From: Winogradskyella eximia | GTDB taxonomy: Bacteria; Bacteroidota; Bacteroidia; Flavobacteriales; Flavobacteriaceae | Length of the DNA stretch: 64,000 nt | Direction of reading: 5' to 3' | Assembly (NCBI RefSeq): GCF_003386165.1 | Contig: NZ_QRDV01000001.1 | Span: 372,001 to 436,000 of the forward strand | In this document: positions 55,415 through 64,000 of the stretch, piece after piece | Position numbering within the stretch: the stretch's first letter is position 1 | Layout: each line of letters starts with the position of its first letter | Translations under genes and position numbers: made by a program | The notes under the pieces: model-generated | Databases searched by the model: none | Told to the model about the DNA's origin: nothing | The model's input: the letters and a program-made list of their open reading frames with translations, nothing else

Positions 55415-56728
55415 ATGCAGTTAAAACGCTTAGTAGTACTAACGATAATTTTAATAGGATTTTTTGCTTGCAAAGAGGATAATTCCGCTGAAGTAGCCTA
55501 TGAAAAAGAACTATCAGAGATAGTTGAAGAAGAAAAAATTCTAGAATTTGGCTTCGATATTAATAATTATATTGTAAAACGTGATACCATTCAGCAAGGA
55601 GATAGTTTTGGTGAAATTTTACAGCGTAATAATATTGGTTATCCCGATATTTTTCAAATTGCCGAAGTAACAAAGGATACTTTTGACATTAGAAGATTAC
55701 ATCCTGGTAAACCTTATACATTATTGTTTTCAAAAGAATCAGAAAAGGATAGTCTTCCGCGACCAGAAACTTTTATCTATCAAACTGATCCCATAAAATA
55801 TGTGGTTATAAATTTAAAGGATTCTATTTATGCTTATACTAATAAAAAGCCTGTAACTTATGTTGAAAAAACAGCAACTGGTATTATAGAAAGTAGTATT
55901 TCTTCAACATTAGAAGATAAAGGTTTGAGTCAAAAACTAGCCTATAAAATGGCTGATGAAATCTATGCTTGGACCATTGACTTTAGGAGGCTTCAAAAAG
56001 GAGACCGTTTTAAAGTTATATATACAGATAAATATATTGACGATACAATTTATGCAGGTGTTCATAATGTGAAAGCAGCTTATTTTGAGCATAATGGTGA
56101 TTCTCTTTATGCGTTTCAGTTTGAAACAGATTCTATAAAAGGTATTGTAGATTACTTTAATGAAGATGCAAAAAATTTAAGAAGGGCTTTTTTAAAAGCT
56201 CCTGTTCAATTTAGTAGAATATCATCGCGCTATAATTTAAAAAGACGAATTGCATTTTATGGTAATAAAGTACGTCCGCACAAGGGAACTGATTTTGCTG
56301 CTGCTATAGGAACACCAATTATGGCTACTGCAAATGGAACGGTCACTGAATCTACTAGACGTGGAGGTAATGGTAAATATGTAAAAATTAGGCATAATGA
56401 TACTTATAGTACTCAATATTTACATATGAGTAAACAAGCTGTAAAAAAGGGGCAGTTTGTAAAACAAGGAGATATTATTGGTTATGTTGGAATGACAGGT
56501 AATACAGGAGGTCCACATGTCTGTTATCGCTTCTGGAAAAATGGACAACAGGTAGATCCATTTAAGCAAAAATTACCTGAAGCTAAACCTATTTCAGATA
56601 GTTTAAAAGTGAAATTCTTAGAACATATTAAACCAGTAAAACAAAGATTAGATAATATCTTTTTCTTAGAGGCTGAACCTATTGAGCCAGAGAATACAAT
56701 TACACAAGATTTAACTATAGATTTATAA
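55415..56728 (+). CDS. M23 peptidase lipoprotein with Cys at a zinc-ligand position
   Basis: A 437-residue lipoprotein (lipobox FFAC, Cys19) whose mature start CKED matches the K-(D/E)2 surface-export signal. The M23/LytM domain (about 280-385) has His289 and Asp293 (HKGTDF) as first zinc ligands. The HxH motif reads HVCY (His368, Cys370), so the last ligand His is replaced by Cys. The QxxGKPYTLLF-type region upstream (about 90-200) suggests a LysM-like or OapA-like domain. It is expected to cut peptidoglycan cross-links, unless the surface signal is real. It lies between kynA and pgi. Confidence 0.88.
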   Translation: MQLKRLVVLTIILIGFFACKEDNSAEVAYEKELSEIVEEEKILEFGFDINNYIVKRDTIQQGDSFGEILQRNNIGYPDIFQIAEVTKDTFDIRRLHPGKPYTLLFSKESEKDSLPRPETFIYQTDPIKYVVINLKDSIYAYTNKKPVTYVEKTATGIIESSISSTLEDKGLSQKLAYKMADEIYAWTIDFRRLQKGDRFKVIYTDKYIDDTIYAGVHNVKAAYFEHNGDSLYAFQFETDSIKGIVDYFNEDAKNLRRAFLKAPVQFSRISSRYNLKRRIAFYGNKVRPHKGTDFAAAIGTPIMATANGTVTESTRRGGNGKYVKIRHNDTYSTQYLHMSKQAVKKGQFVKQGDIIGYVGMTGNTGGPHVCYRFWKNGQQVDPFKQKLPEAKPISDSLKVKFLEHIKPVKQRLDNIFFLEAEPIEPENTITQDLTIDL

Positions 56729-56730
56729 TA

Positions 56731-58377
56731 ATGGCATTAAAAGCAACCAACCCAACCAGCACAAACGCTTGGAAAAAATTACAAGCACATTTCGATTCTA
56801 TTAAATCTCAACACTTAAAAGATTTATTTAGCTCTGATGCAGAAAGAGCAAATGACTTAACGGTTAAGTGGGAGGATTTCTATGTTGATTTTTCTAAAAA
56901 TAGAATCACAACTCAAACTATAGATTTGTTGATTGAGCTGGCTAATGAGTTGGATTTAAAAGATGCTATTTCAAAATATTTTGAAGGTGATGTTATTAAT
57001 GCCACAGAAGGCAGGGCTGTATTACATACCGCTTTAAGAGCACCTAAGGATGCCAAAGTTATAGTTGATGGAGAAAACGTAATTCCTGAAGTGCATGAGG
57101 TTAAGAAAAAAATAGAAAACTTCACAACTGCAGTAGTAAGTGGAAGTCATAAAGGGCATACAGGTAAAGCCATTACTGATGTTGTTAACATTGGTATTGG
57201 AGGTTCTGATCTTGGACCAGCAATGGTGGTAGACTCACTTCAGTATTATAAAAACCAACTCACTACTCATTTTGTTAGTAATGTAGATGGTGATCATTAT
57301 CAAGAAGTTATTAAAAAATTAAATCCGGAGACTACACTTTTTGTAATAGTTTCAAAAACATTTACTACTCAAGAAACTTTATCTAACGCTAATTCTATTA
57401 GAGCTTGGTTTTTAAAGTCGCAACCAAGTGAAGCAGTTTCTAAACATTTTGTCGCTGTTTCTACAAATATCGAAAGTGTAAAAAACTTTGGAATAGATGA
57501 AGAAAATATCTTTCCGATGAAAGATTGGGTTGGTGGTCGTTTTTCTTTATGGAGTGCCGTTGGTCTTTCAATAAGTTTGGCTTTAGGTTATAAACATTTT
57601 GAAAGTTTATTAGATGGTGCACACAAAATGGATGAGCATTTTAGAAAAGCAGATTTTAATGAGAACATTCCTGTTGTATCTGCGTTGTTAACCGTTTGGT
57701 ATAACAATTTCTTTAAATCAGAAAGTGAAGCTATTATTCCTTATACACAGTATTTAAATCAATTTGCTACCTACCTTCAACAAGGTATAATGGAAAGTAA
57801 TGGTAAAAGTGTAGATAGAAATGGAAACAAAGTAAATTATCAAACCGGAACCCTAATTTGGGGTGAGCCAGGTACCAATTCACAACATGCCTTTTTTCAA
57901 TTGATTCATCAAGGTACAAAACTAATTCCTACAGACTTTATTGGTTATGTAGAATCACTTTATGGAAATACAGATCATCATGATAAGTTGATGTCTAACT
58001 ACTTTGCGCAGACAGAAGCGTTAATGAATGGTAAAACTGAAGCTGAAGTTTTAAATGAATTAAAAGAGCAGTCTCTTTCAGAAGAAGAGATTTCAAAGTT
58101 GTTGCCTTTTAAAGTATTTGAAGGTAATAAGCCAACGACTTCATTATTAATACAAAAATTATCCCCAGAGAGTCTAGGGAAGCTCATCGCTATGTACGAG
58201 CATAAAATTTTTGTAGAAGGTATTATTTGGAATATTTATAGTTATGATCAATTTGGTGTGGAGTTAGGAAAACAACTAGCTAAATCTATATTAAGTGAGC
58301 TTAATCAAGACGATTCTAATACGCATCATGATTCCTCTACTCAAAATTTAGTGGCTTTTTATAAGGAAAATCGTTAA
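56731..58377 (+). CDS. pgi: Glucose-6-phosphate isomerase
   Basis: Interconverts glucose 6-phosphate and fructose 6-phosphate in glycolysis and gluconeogenesis. It is 548 residues, the standard length. It carries the Pgi signature segments IGIGGSDLGPAMV, SKTFTTQETL, WVGGRFSLWS, GEPGTNSQHAFFQLIHQG and, near the C-terminus, the active-site Lys region YDQFGVELGKQLAKSI. It starts 2 nt after the M23 stop and ends a four-gene run. Confidence 0.97.
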   Translation: MALKATNPTSTNAWKKLQAHFDSIKSQHLKDLFSSDAERANDLTVKWEDFYVDFSKNRITTQTIDLLIELANELDLKDAISKYFEGDVINATEGRAVLHTALRAPKDAKVIVDGENVIPEVHEVKKKIENFTTAVVSGSHKGHTGKAITDVVNIGIGGSDLGPAMVVDSLQYYKNQLTTHFVSNVDGDHYQEVIKKLNPETTLFVIVSKTFTTQETLSNANSIRAWFLKSQPSEAVSKHFVAVSTNIESVKNFGIDEENIFPMKDWVGGRFSLWSAVGLSISLALGYKHFESLLDGAHKMDEHFRKADFNENIPVVSALLTVWYNNFFKSESEAIIPYTQYLNQFATYLQQGIMESNGKSVDRNGNKVNYQTGTLIWGEPGTNSQHAFFQLIHQGTKLIPTDFIGYVESLYGNTDHHDKLMSNYFAQTEALMNGKTEAEVLNELKEQSLSEEEISKLLPFKVFEGNKPTTSLLIQKLSPESLGKLIAMYEHKIFVEGIIWNIYSYDQFGVELGKQLAKSILSELNQDDSNTHHDSSTQNLVAFYKENR

Positions 58378-58497
58378 AAATTGTTAAAAAGTTTCTGAAA
58401 ATTTAATTGAACCCATCTAAAATGTAGGGGTTACATAATTAACTTTGTAGTGTTAAAATTCTTAACATTTAGATAATGTTATAACTTTAGTTATATG

Positions 58498-58505
58498 TAA
58501 TTTTG
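58498..58505 (+). promoter_or_regulatory. -7 element of the TonB receptor operon
   Basis: TAATTTTG, a perfect TAnnTTTG, 35 nt before the ATG at 58541. No TTG at the expected -33 distance is seen. Confidence 0.5.
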
Positions 58506-58540
58506 CGCCAATTAATAAAACCAATTAACTGAGATTTTAT

Positions 58541-61144
58541 ATGAAAAAATTTAATCAATTTTTATGTATTGCTGTACTGACATTGTTCTCTACAGTTACG
58601 TATGCCCAATCCACTATCAAGGGTAAAATTACTGATGGTGAAATGACCTCACCACTTCCTGGTGCTAATATTATAGTAAAAGGAACTACTAATGGTGCAA
58701 CTACAGATTTTGATGGTAATTTTACTATAGTAGCAAAATCGAATTCTGGAGAAGTTGTAATTTCTTATGTAGGTTTTATAACTCAGACTATTGCTTTTAA
58801 AGGTAATACTGATTTAGGAAATATTACTTTGATGCCAAGTGATGTTGGATTACAAGAAGTACAACTATTTGCTTCAGTTGCAGTAGACAGAAAAACTCCT
58901 GTTGCTGTTTCTACAGTTAGAGCTGCAGATATTGATTTAAAATTAGGAACTCAAGAATTTCCAGAAATTTTAAAATCAACACCTGGTGTTTATGCTACTA
59001 AATCTGGTGGTGGTTTTGGAGATGGTAGAATTAACTTAAGAGGTTTTCAATCTGAAAATGTCGCTGTTATGATTAACGGTGTTCCAGTGAATGACATGGA
59101 AAATGGTCGTGTTTATTGGAGTAACTGGGCTGGTCTTTCAGATGTAACTAGTTCAATGCAAGTACAAAGAGGTTTAGGTGCTTCTAAAGTAGCTGTGCCT
59201 TCTATAGGTGGAACAATTAATATTTTGTCTAGAACTACAGATGTTGAAGAAGGTGGTAATGTTCTTACTACTATTGCGAATGATGGATATAGAAAATTTG
59301 GTGCTACATATTCAACCGGATTAATGAAAAATGGTCTTGCTGTAACAGTTTCAGCATCTAAAACTGATGGTGATGGATATGTTGATGGTACTGAGTTTAA
59401 TGCTATGGCATATTTCCTTAATGTTTCTAAGGAAATCAATGATTCTCATAAATTATCATTGACAGCATTTGGAGCAAAACAACGTCACGGGCAAAGACAA
59501 AACTCTCAATTAATTGAAACATTTAGAAACAATGAAAGAGGGATAAAATACAATGCAGATTGGGGTTATAAAAACGGACAGGTAACTCACGCAGAAGATA
59601 ACTTTTATCATAAACCACAGATTTCATTAAATCACTATTGGACGATAAGTGATAAAACAGAATTGTCAACGGCTGCTTACGTATCATTCGGTACAGGTGG
59701 TGGTGGTGGAACCGCTGGTGTAAATAAGTTTTCTATTGGTACTAATGGAATGAGTGAATATAGAATTGGAACTTATGGAACAATTGATTTTGATAAAATT
59801 GTAGATGAAAACATTGCAAATGGAGCAAACGGATCTGAAACTGTTTTAAGAGCATCGATCAACAATCATAACTGGTATGGTATTTTATCAACTTTAAAAA
59901 CTGACTTATCTGACGATTTAGTATTGTTAACTGGAGTAGATATAAGAGATTACACAGGTATTCACTATACAGAATTAACAGATCTTTTAGGAGGTCAATA
60001 TTTTGCTGATGATAGCGATGAGAATAATCCTAACGCTCAAGTAAAAGTAGGTGATAAATATAACTACTACAATGATGGTAAAGTAGGGTGGTTAGGTGCT
60101 TTTGGTCAAGTAGAATATTCTAAAGAGAAGTTGTCTGCATTTATTTCATTAGCAGCTTCAAATACATCATATAAGCGTATAGATTATTTTAATTATTTAG
60201 ATAGTGACCCTTTACAAGAATCAGATAGATATAATTTCTTTGGTTATAGTGCTAAAGGTGGAGCTAATTATAACTTAGATGCCAATCATAATGTGTTTGC
60301 AAATGTTGGATATTTTGAAAAAGCACCAGGTTTTGATGCTGTTTTCCCTAACTTCAATAATACAGATATTAATGCAGATGCTGATAATCAGAAGATTTTA
60401 AGTTTTGAATTAGGATACGGATATAGAAGTGACAAATTATCTGCTAATGTGAACTTATATAGAACTGCTTGGAGAGATAGAACTGAGACAATTCCTTTTC
60501 AACAACCAGATGATACTAGAGCTTATGCCAATGTATTAGGTGTAAATGCAATTCACCAAGGAATAGAAATTGACTTTGTTTATAGAGCAACTGATAAGTT
60601 AAGTTTTACAGGTATGACCTCTTTAGGAGATTGGAGATGGGAAAATAATGTATTAGATGTTCCTATTATTAATGAAGATCAAGAAATTGTTAGATATGTA
60701 GATCTTTATATAGAAGATTTGCATGTTGGTGATGCAGCTCAAACAACATTAGCTTTAGGGCTTAATTATAAATTTGCGAATAAGACAAGATTTACATTAG
60801 ACTATAACTACTTTGATAATCTATATGCAGATTTCGATCCTAGTAATAGAGGTGGCGTTGGTCCTGACGAAGATCAAGTTGGTCCAGATGCATATGAAGT
60901 TCCTGCATATGGGGTTTTTGATACAACTTTTAGCCATGGATTTAAATTTGGATCTTTTGATGTTACTTTAATAGCGAGATTAAATAACGTTTTTGATACT
61001 ACTTATATTACTGACGCCTTTGATGGTTCTGAGGTAGGGACAGTAGGTGAGCCTGGTTATATTGCACCATCTACTTATAAAACGTCTAAAGTTTATTATG
61101 GTTTTGGAAGAACATTTAGTATCGGAGCAAAACTTAATTTTTAA
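58541..61144 (+). CDS. TonB-dependent receptor with carboxypeptidase-like N-domain
   Basis: An 867-residue outer-membrane receptor. Signal peptide (1-22, VTYAQ); CarboxypepD_reg-like domain (about 24-110, IKGKITDGEMTSPLPGANI, FDGNFTI); plug with LRGFQSENVAVMINGVPVN and GLGASKVAVPSIGGTINI; then a barrel ending FGRTFSIGAKLNF. A very Gly-rich loop (GTGGGGGTAG) sits at about residue 388. The next gene, 12 nt later, is a lipoprotein with internal repeats, so the pair probably works together. The substrate is not evident. Confidence 0.92.
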   Translation: MKKFNQFLCIAVLTLFSTVTYAQSTIKGKITDGEMTSPLPGANIIVKGTTNGATTDFDGNFTIVAKSNSGEVVISYVGFITQTIAFKGNTDLGNITLMPSDVGLQEVQLFASVAVDRKTPVAVSTVRAADIDLKLGTQEFPEILKSTPGVYATKSGGGFGDGRINLRGFQSENVAVMINGVPVNDMENGRVYWSNWAGLSDVTSSMQVQRGLGASKVAVPSIGGTINILSRTTDVEEGGNVLTTIANDGYRKFGATYSTGLMKNGLAVTVSASKTDGDGYVDGTEFNAMAYFLNVSKEINDSHKLSLTAFGAKQRHGQRQNSQLIETFRNNERGIKYNADWGYKNGQVTHAEDNFYHKPQISLNHYWTISDKTELSTAAYVSFGTGGGGGTAGVNKFSIGTNGMSEYRIGTYGTIDFDKIVDENIANGANGSETVLRASINNHNWYGILSTLKTDLSDDLVLLTGVDIRDYTGIHYTELTDLLGGQYFADDSDENNPNAQVKVGDKYNYYNDGKVGWLGAFGQVEYSKEKLSAFISLAASNTSYKRIDYFNYLDSDPLQESDRYNFFGYSAKGGANYNLDANHNVFANVGYFEKAPGFDAVFPNFNNTDINADADNQKILSFELGYGYRSDKLSANVNLYRTAWRDRTETIPFQQPDDTRAYANVLGVNAIHQGIEIDFVYRATDKLSFTGMTSLGDWRWENNVLDVPIINEDQEIVRYVDLYIEDLHVGDAAQTTLALGLNYKFANKTRFTLDYNYFDNLYADFDPSNRGGVGPDEDQVGPDAYEVPAYGVFDTTFSHGFKFGSFDVTLIARLNNVFDTTYITDAFDGSEVGTVGEPGYIAPSTYKTSKVYYGFGRTFSIGAKLNF

Positions 61145-61156
61145 TAAAATTGAAAT

Positions 61157-62815
61157 ATGAAAAAAATAATTTTTTTACTAGCAATAGTCGGAATTACTTT
61201 TACGGGTTGTGACCCATTAGAAGATATTAATAATGAAATTGACGCACAGGATAATCCTGTTGTGGGAGTTGATGAGTTTACAATGACAACTGATGATTAT
61301 ACTGCATTAGTAGATCAAGCAGATGACGAAGATCCTGATTTCTACGAAACATTTGAAGCATTTAGTGATGTAGATGATGCAAAATTAATGTTACCAGATT
61401 TCTTAAGTGATAGATATCCGTATTGGGGAAATGGTTCTTCAGTAACTGTAAACTTCAATTTGTATGATGGTAATCCAGAAGATGTAAGTGCTTATGTTAA
61501 TGCTGATAATTATGAATTAGTTCAAGATGATTATCCTACAGCTGCGAGTAATGCATTTTTTCCAAGTGAAGAGCCTGGAGATTTTTTAGAAAACATATTA
61601 GTAGCTCAAATAGCTAGTCCTATTGAAGGGCAAGTAGTGTTAGTTGAATACGATCAGTATATTGAAGAGCCTGTTATTGGTTTCGCTCCTTTTATCGAAT
61701 ATGACTTTTCTGGTAGTTTTGAAGGTTGGTCAGTTGTAGAAGAATTTGGTGGTGATGACGCATGGACATCTCAAGATGATTACATACAAGGTAATGGTTT
61801 TTTTGGTGGTCAAGTAGCGAATATAGAGTGGTTAGTGTCACCTTCTATTGATTTAACCGGTGAAAGTGATCTTAGATTTCAAATTACACATGCACTTAAA
61901 TATGCAAGTGATGCATCATTACTTAAAATATTAGTATCAACTGATTATGCTGGTGATACAAGTACTGCAGAATGGGAAGAAATTAACTTAGTAACACCTC
62001 CTGGTGTTGATACATTAGACCCATCTGAAGATTTTGATTTTTCTGCATATGATGGTGAAACTATTAATATTGCTTTTAAGTATGAATCTACAGATACTGA
62101 TGCTGGTCGTTGGAGAATTTCTAGTATGGTATTAAAAACAATTGGTATAACTGGTGCTACTGTAACTAAATCAGACTATTACAAATTTGATGGTGCTTCA
62201 TGGAGTCTTGTAGATGATGTATATTATTTAACATCGCAAGATTATGACTCTATGGGAACGTCTTCTGGTCAGCCAGGTCAATATAATAACTTTAGTGGTT
62301 CTACTGCACCATCTAATTATTTACCGCAATTTTTAAGTATTAAATATCCATTTGCTCAAGAAGAGGATGCTATCTTTATTACTTACAAATATTATGGAGG
62401 TTCTAGTGTTGGTACAGTTATTAAAGGAAACTTATATACATTTGCAAATGGTAGTTGGTCACCAAGTATTTCAACTTTACAGTTTGGTTTTGAAAATGGT
62501 ATTTGGGTACCAGATAATACTATAAGATATACTTTATCAAATTCTGATTATGAGTATATTGGTAATACATTGGTGAGTGATCCAGAATTCACAGATCTTG
62601 TTCCAACACTTATCGATTATCATGATTATGATTATAATTGGACTGCATCTCAAGTTACATATTCACTAGGTGTTTTTCTTGAATACCTTGCGCCAAGTGC
62701 AGAAGATGGACAGAAATATGCAATCACATATTTATTATATGATAATGGATTAAATGAGTTAACAGAAACGCTAATTAAGCAAAATGGTGAGTGGGTTAAG
62801 TATGTTGCCCCTTAA
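61157..62815 (+). CDS. Choice-of-anchor/DUF5017-like lipoprotein with three internal repeats
   Basis: A 552-residue lipoprotein (lipobox FTGC, Cys18) that partners the TonB receptor 12 nt upstream. A central jelly-roll-like domain (about 175-330, with GSFEGWSV, WLVSPSIDLTG and AGRWRISSMVLK) resembles the choice-of-anchor J/DUF5017 type. Around it are three related segments (about 40-165, 335-420, 445-545) that share a DY...LP-FL--(K/R)YP core and an ITY-YY end. The protein is very acidic. It may bind the receptor's substrate, as SusD does, but it has no SusD fold. Function is inferred only from pairing. Confidence 0.82.
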   Translation: MKKIIFLLAIVGITFTGCDPLEDINNEIDAQDNPVVGVDEFTMTTDDYTALVDQADDEDPDFYETFEAFSDVDDAKLMLPDFLSDRYPYWGNGSSVTVNFNLYDGNPEDVSAYVNADNYELVQDDYPTAASNAFFPSEEPGDFLENILVAQIASPIEGQVVLVEYDQYIEEPVIGFAPFIEYDFSGSFEGWSVVEEFGGDDAWTSQDDYIQGNGFFGGQVANIEWLVSPSIDLTGESDLRFQITHALKYASDASLLKILVSTDYAGDTSTAEWEEINLVTPPGVDTLDPSEDFDFSAYDGETINIAFKYESTDTDAGRWRISSMVLKTIGITGATVTKSDYYKFDGASWSLVDDVYYLTSQDYDSMGTSSGQPGQYNNFSGSTAPSNYLPQFLSIKYPFAQEEDAIFITYKYYGGSSVGTVIKGNLYTFANGSWSPSISTLQFGFENGIWVPDNTIRYTLSNSDYEYIGNTLVSDPEFTDLVPTLIDYHDYDYNWTASQVTYSLGVFLEYLAPSAEDGQKYAITYLLYDNGLNELTETLIKQNGEWVKYVAP

Positions 62816-62846
62816 TACATGGTTTAAGTTTTAATTTAGCTGAAAT

Positions 62847-62882
62847 AAAAAAGCCTATCAATAATTATTGATAGGCTTTTTT
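62847..62882. terminator. Bidirectional terminator
   Basis: A perfect palindrome at 62851-62878 (arms AAGCCTATCAATAA and TTATTGATAGGCTT) has A-run and T-run flanks. It serves the plus-strand lipoprotein gene and the minus-strand gldD gene. Confidence 0.92.
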
Positions 62883-62896
62883 TTATTGATTAATTT

Positions 62897-63466
62897 TTAA
62901 TCTTTCCACTCTACGCTTTCCATAATCCTTCTAATATCCTTTTTAAGATATTCTGCAGCAGGATAAATAGAATCGTAATTAGGCTTGGCATAGAAGTAAA
63001 GCGAGCCACTTAAAAAGTGATGAATACTATCAGTAACGTAAAATTGAGATTGTGAAGCAGCATCTCCACCTACTTCATATAACATACCATAAACTTTGGT
63101 TGCTTTGTTTTCAAATGGTATGTTGAAAATTTCATCCGCTTTTATAGTGTGCTTCTGCGTAAGGTTTTGTGCATCTCGCAATAAATCATTTAAGTTATCA
63201 TCTTTAACTTCCTTGTAGGTGAGGTAAATGGTTGCGTTTAAGGAAGGATAATTAACATCAACACCATTAGTATTGGCAGAAGATTTTATGCTTTTAATTG
63301 GGTCTGCTAGCTCGTTTTTTTCAAAAGAGAATGGTAAAGGTATAGTCGCTTTTTTATAATTGGCTTTTGGATACTCTAATCTTAAATAGCCTTTTGGTTT
63401 AGGTAATGGATCATCTCCACAACTTAGCATTAATAGACTTAAAATGGGTAAAACTATTCGTTTCAT
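62897..63466 (-). CDS. gldD: Gliding motility lipoprotein GldD
   Basis: A component of the Bacteroidota gliding and type IX secretion system; 189 residues. The signal peptide has the lipobox MLSC (Cys16), followed by GDD. Then comes the GldD-type start PKPKGYLRLEYP and the end RRIMESVEWKD. It overlaps gldE by 4 nt (ATGA), so the two are translationally coupled, as in Flavobacterium johnsoniae, where gldE precedes gldD. It places the organism among gliding or T9SS-carrying flavobacteria. It ends at the terminator at 62847-62882. Confidence 0.93.
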   Translation of the reverse strand: MKRIVLPILSLLMLSCGDDPLPKPKGYLRLEYPKANYKKATIPLPFSFEKNELADPIKSIKSSANTNGVDVNYPSLNATIYLTYKEVKDDNLNDLLRDAQNLTQKHTIKADEIFNIPFENKATKVYGMLYEVGGDAASQSQFYVTDSIHHFLSGSLYFYAKPNYDSIYPAAEYLKKDIRRIMESVEWKD

Positions 63467-64000
63467 TTTTGCTGATCTAATAAAGTGAGTTTAATTTGTT
63501 TTATGCGCTTTCGTTCTAAAGCCTCTACTGTAAAAACGTAATTTTCAAAATTTATTTTACTTCCTATTCTCGGAAATCCACCTGAAATTTCTAAAACAAA
63601 GCCAGCAAGTGTTTCTGCGTCACCTTTCTTGGCTTCAAAAAGTTCTGTGTCATTTTCAATGCCAACTATTTTATACACGTCTTTTAGAGGTGTTTTTCCT
63701 TCAAAGCTATAATTGTTGTTATTTAATTTGGTGTAAACTAAATCGTCATCATCATATTCATCACTAATATCTCCAACAATCTCTTCAATAATATCTTCAA
63801 GAGATACCAATCCAGAAGTGCCTCCGTATTCATCAACAACAACAGCGAGATGTACTTTTTTGGTCTGAAATTCTACCATTAAATCATCTAATTTCTTGTT
63901 TTCTGGTACAAAGAAAGGCTCTCGTAAAATTGTAGTCCAATCAAATGTTTTTTTATTTAAATGCGGTAATAAATCTTTCACGTAAAGAACACCTTTAATA
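63463..64000 (-). CDS. gldE: Gliding motility-associated GldE (3' part only)
   Basis: The right edge cuts this gene; the frame stays open to 64000, upstream of the GTG at 63981, so the true start is outside the window. The visible 178 residues or so cover the end of a CBS domain pair (VEFQTKKVHLAVVVDEYGG, the CBS/HlyC signature GLVSLEDIIEEIVGDI) and the C-terminal CorC_HlyC domain (NNYSFEGKTPLKDV, AETLAGFVLEISGGFPRIG). GldE is a membrane protein with CNNM-like domain architecture that supports GldD in gliding. Confidence 0.92.
   Translation of the reverse strand, partial: IKGVLYVKDLLPHLNKKTFDWTTILREPFFVPENKKLDDLMVEFQTKKVHLAVVVDEYGGTSGLVSLEDIIEEIVGDISDEYDDDDLVYTKLNNNNYSFEGKTPLKDVYKIVGIENDTELFEAKKGDAETLAGFVLEISGGFPRIGSKINFENYVFTVEALERKRIKQIKLTLLDQQK

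Overview
The window is AT-rich chromosomal DNA from a marine-type member of the Flavobacteriaceae (Bacteroidota). Three things support this: the gliding genes gldD and gldE at the right edge, several TonB-dependent receptors paired with lipoproteins, and the Bacteroidota -7 promoter element TAnnTTTG upstream of many genes. The genus cannot be settled from this sequence. I see no rRNA, tRNA, CRISPR array, integrase or transposase. Most of the window is housekeeping DNA with a few accessory patches.

Layout. 1-6 kb: the 5' part of a large secreted multidomain protein running off the left edge, recX, a small outer-membrane barrel, a small membrane protein, and an NfeD-flotillin pair. 6-10.6 kb: a BtuB-like TonB receptor divergent from a MocR-type regulator that has lost its PLP lysine, then two small genes. 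10.7-14 kb: a tandem DUF2975 pair with a small Cro/CI regulator and an operator-like palindrome, then an M61 peptidase. 14-18.2 kb: a DNA-damage patch with umuC, umuD, the 'mobile mystery' HTH/Fic pair and a LexA-like self-cleaving repressor. 18.2-29.1 kb (all minus): atpC and atpD, a GDSL lipoprotein with its TonB receptor, then glmS, a DUF4270 lipoprotein and a half-length glycogen synthase-like protein. 29.2-41.4 kb (plus): panC, panD, a membrane protein, two esterase-like paralogs with Asp at the nucleophile position, radA, ileS with an altered HIGH motif, a DksA-like protein and lspA. 41.4-45.9 kb (minus): a response regulator and kinase, then a tight rimB-rimK-aspartoacylase-FTHF cyclo-ligase operon. 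46-62.8 kb (plus): uvrC, a patatin/POTRA/barrel protein, tyrosine and tryptophan catabolism (hmgA, hppD, kynA), an M23 lipoprotein, pgi, and a TonB receptor with a repeat-containing lipoprotein. 62.9-64 kb (minus): gldD and partial gldE.

The genes work together in small units. umuC, umuD and the S24 repressor look like an SOS mutagenesis module. rimB and rimK may set and trim poly-glutamate tails on a ribosomal protein. hppD and hmgA are consecutive steps of tyrosine breakdown. Two TonB receptors each have a dedicated lipoprotein partner that is not SusD. Four copies of a 33-nt palindrome (starting at 10029, 10725, 14096 and 40111) form a dispersed repeat family; one copy overlaps the start of a coding region.

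The points most worth a second look are the MocR-like regulator without its Schiff-base lysine and its repeated half-sites, the GVHH signature in IleRS that predicts mupirocin hyper-resistance, the paired GHD esterase-like proteins, the palindrome family, and the Fic/HTH pair beside the SOS-like genes.
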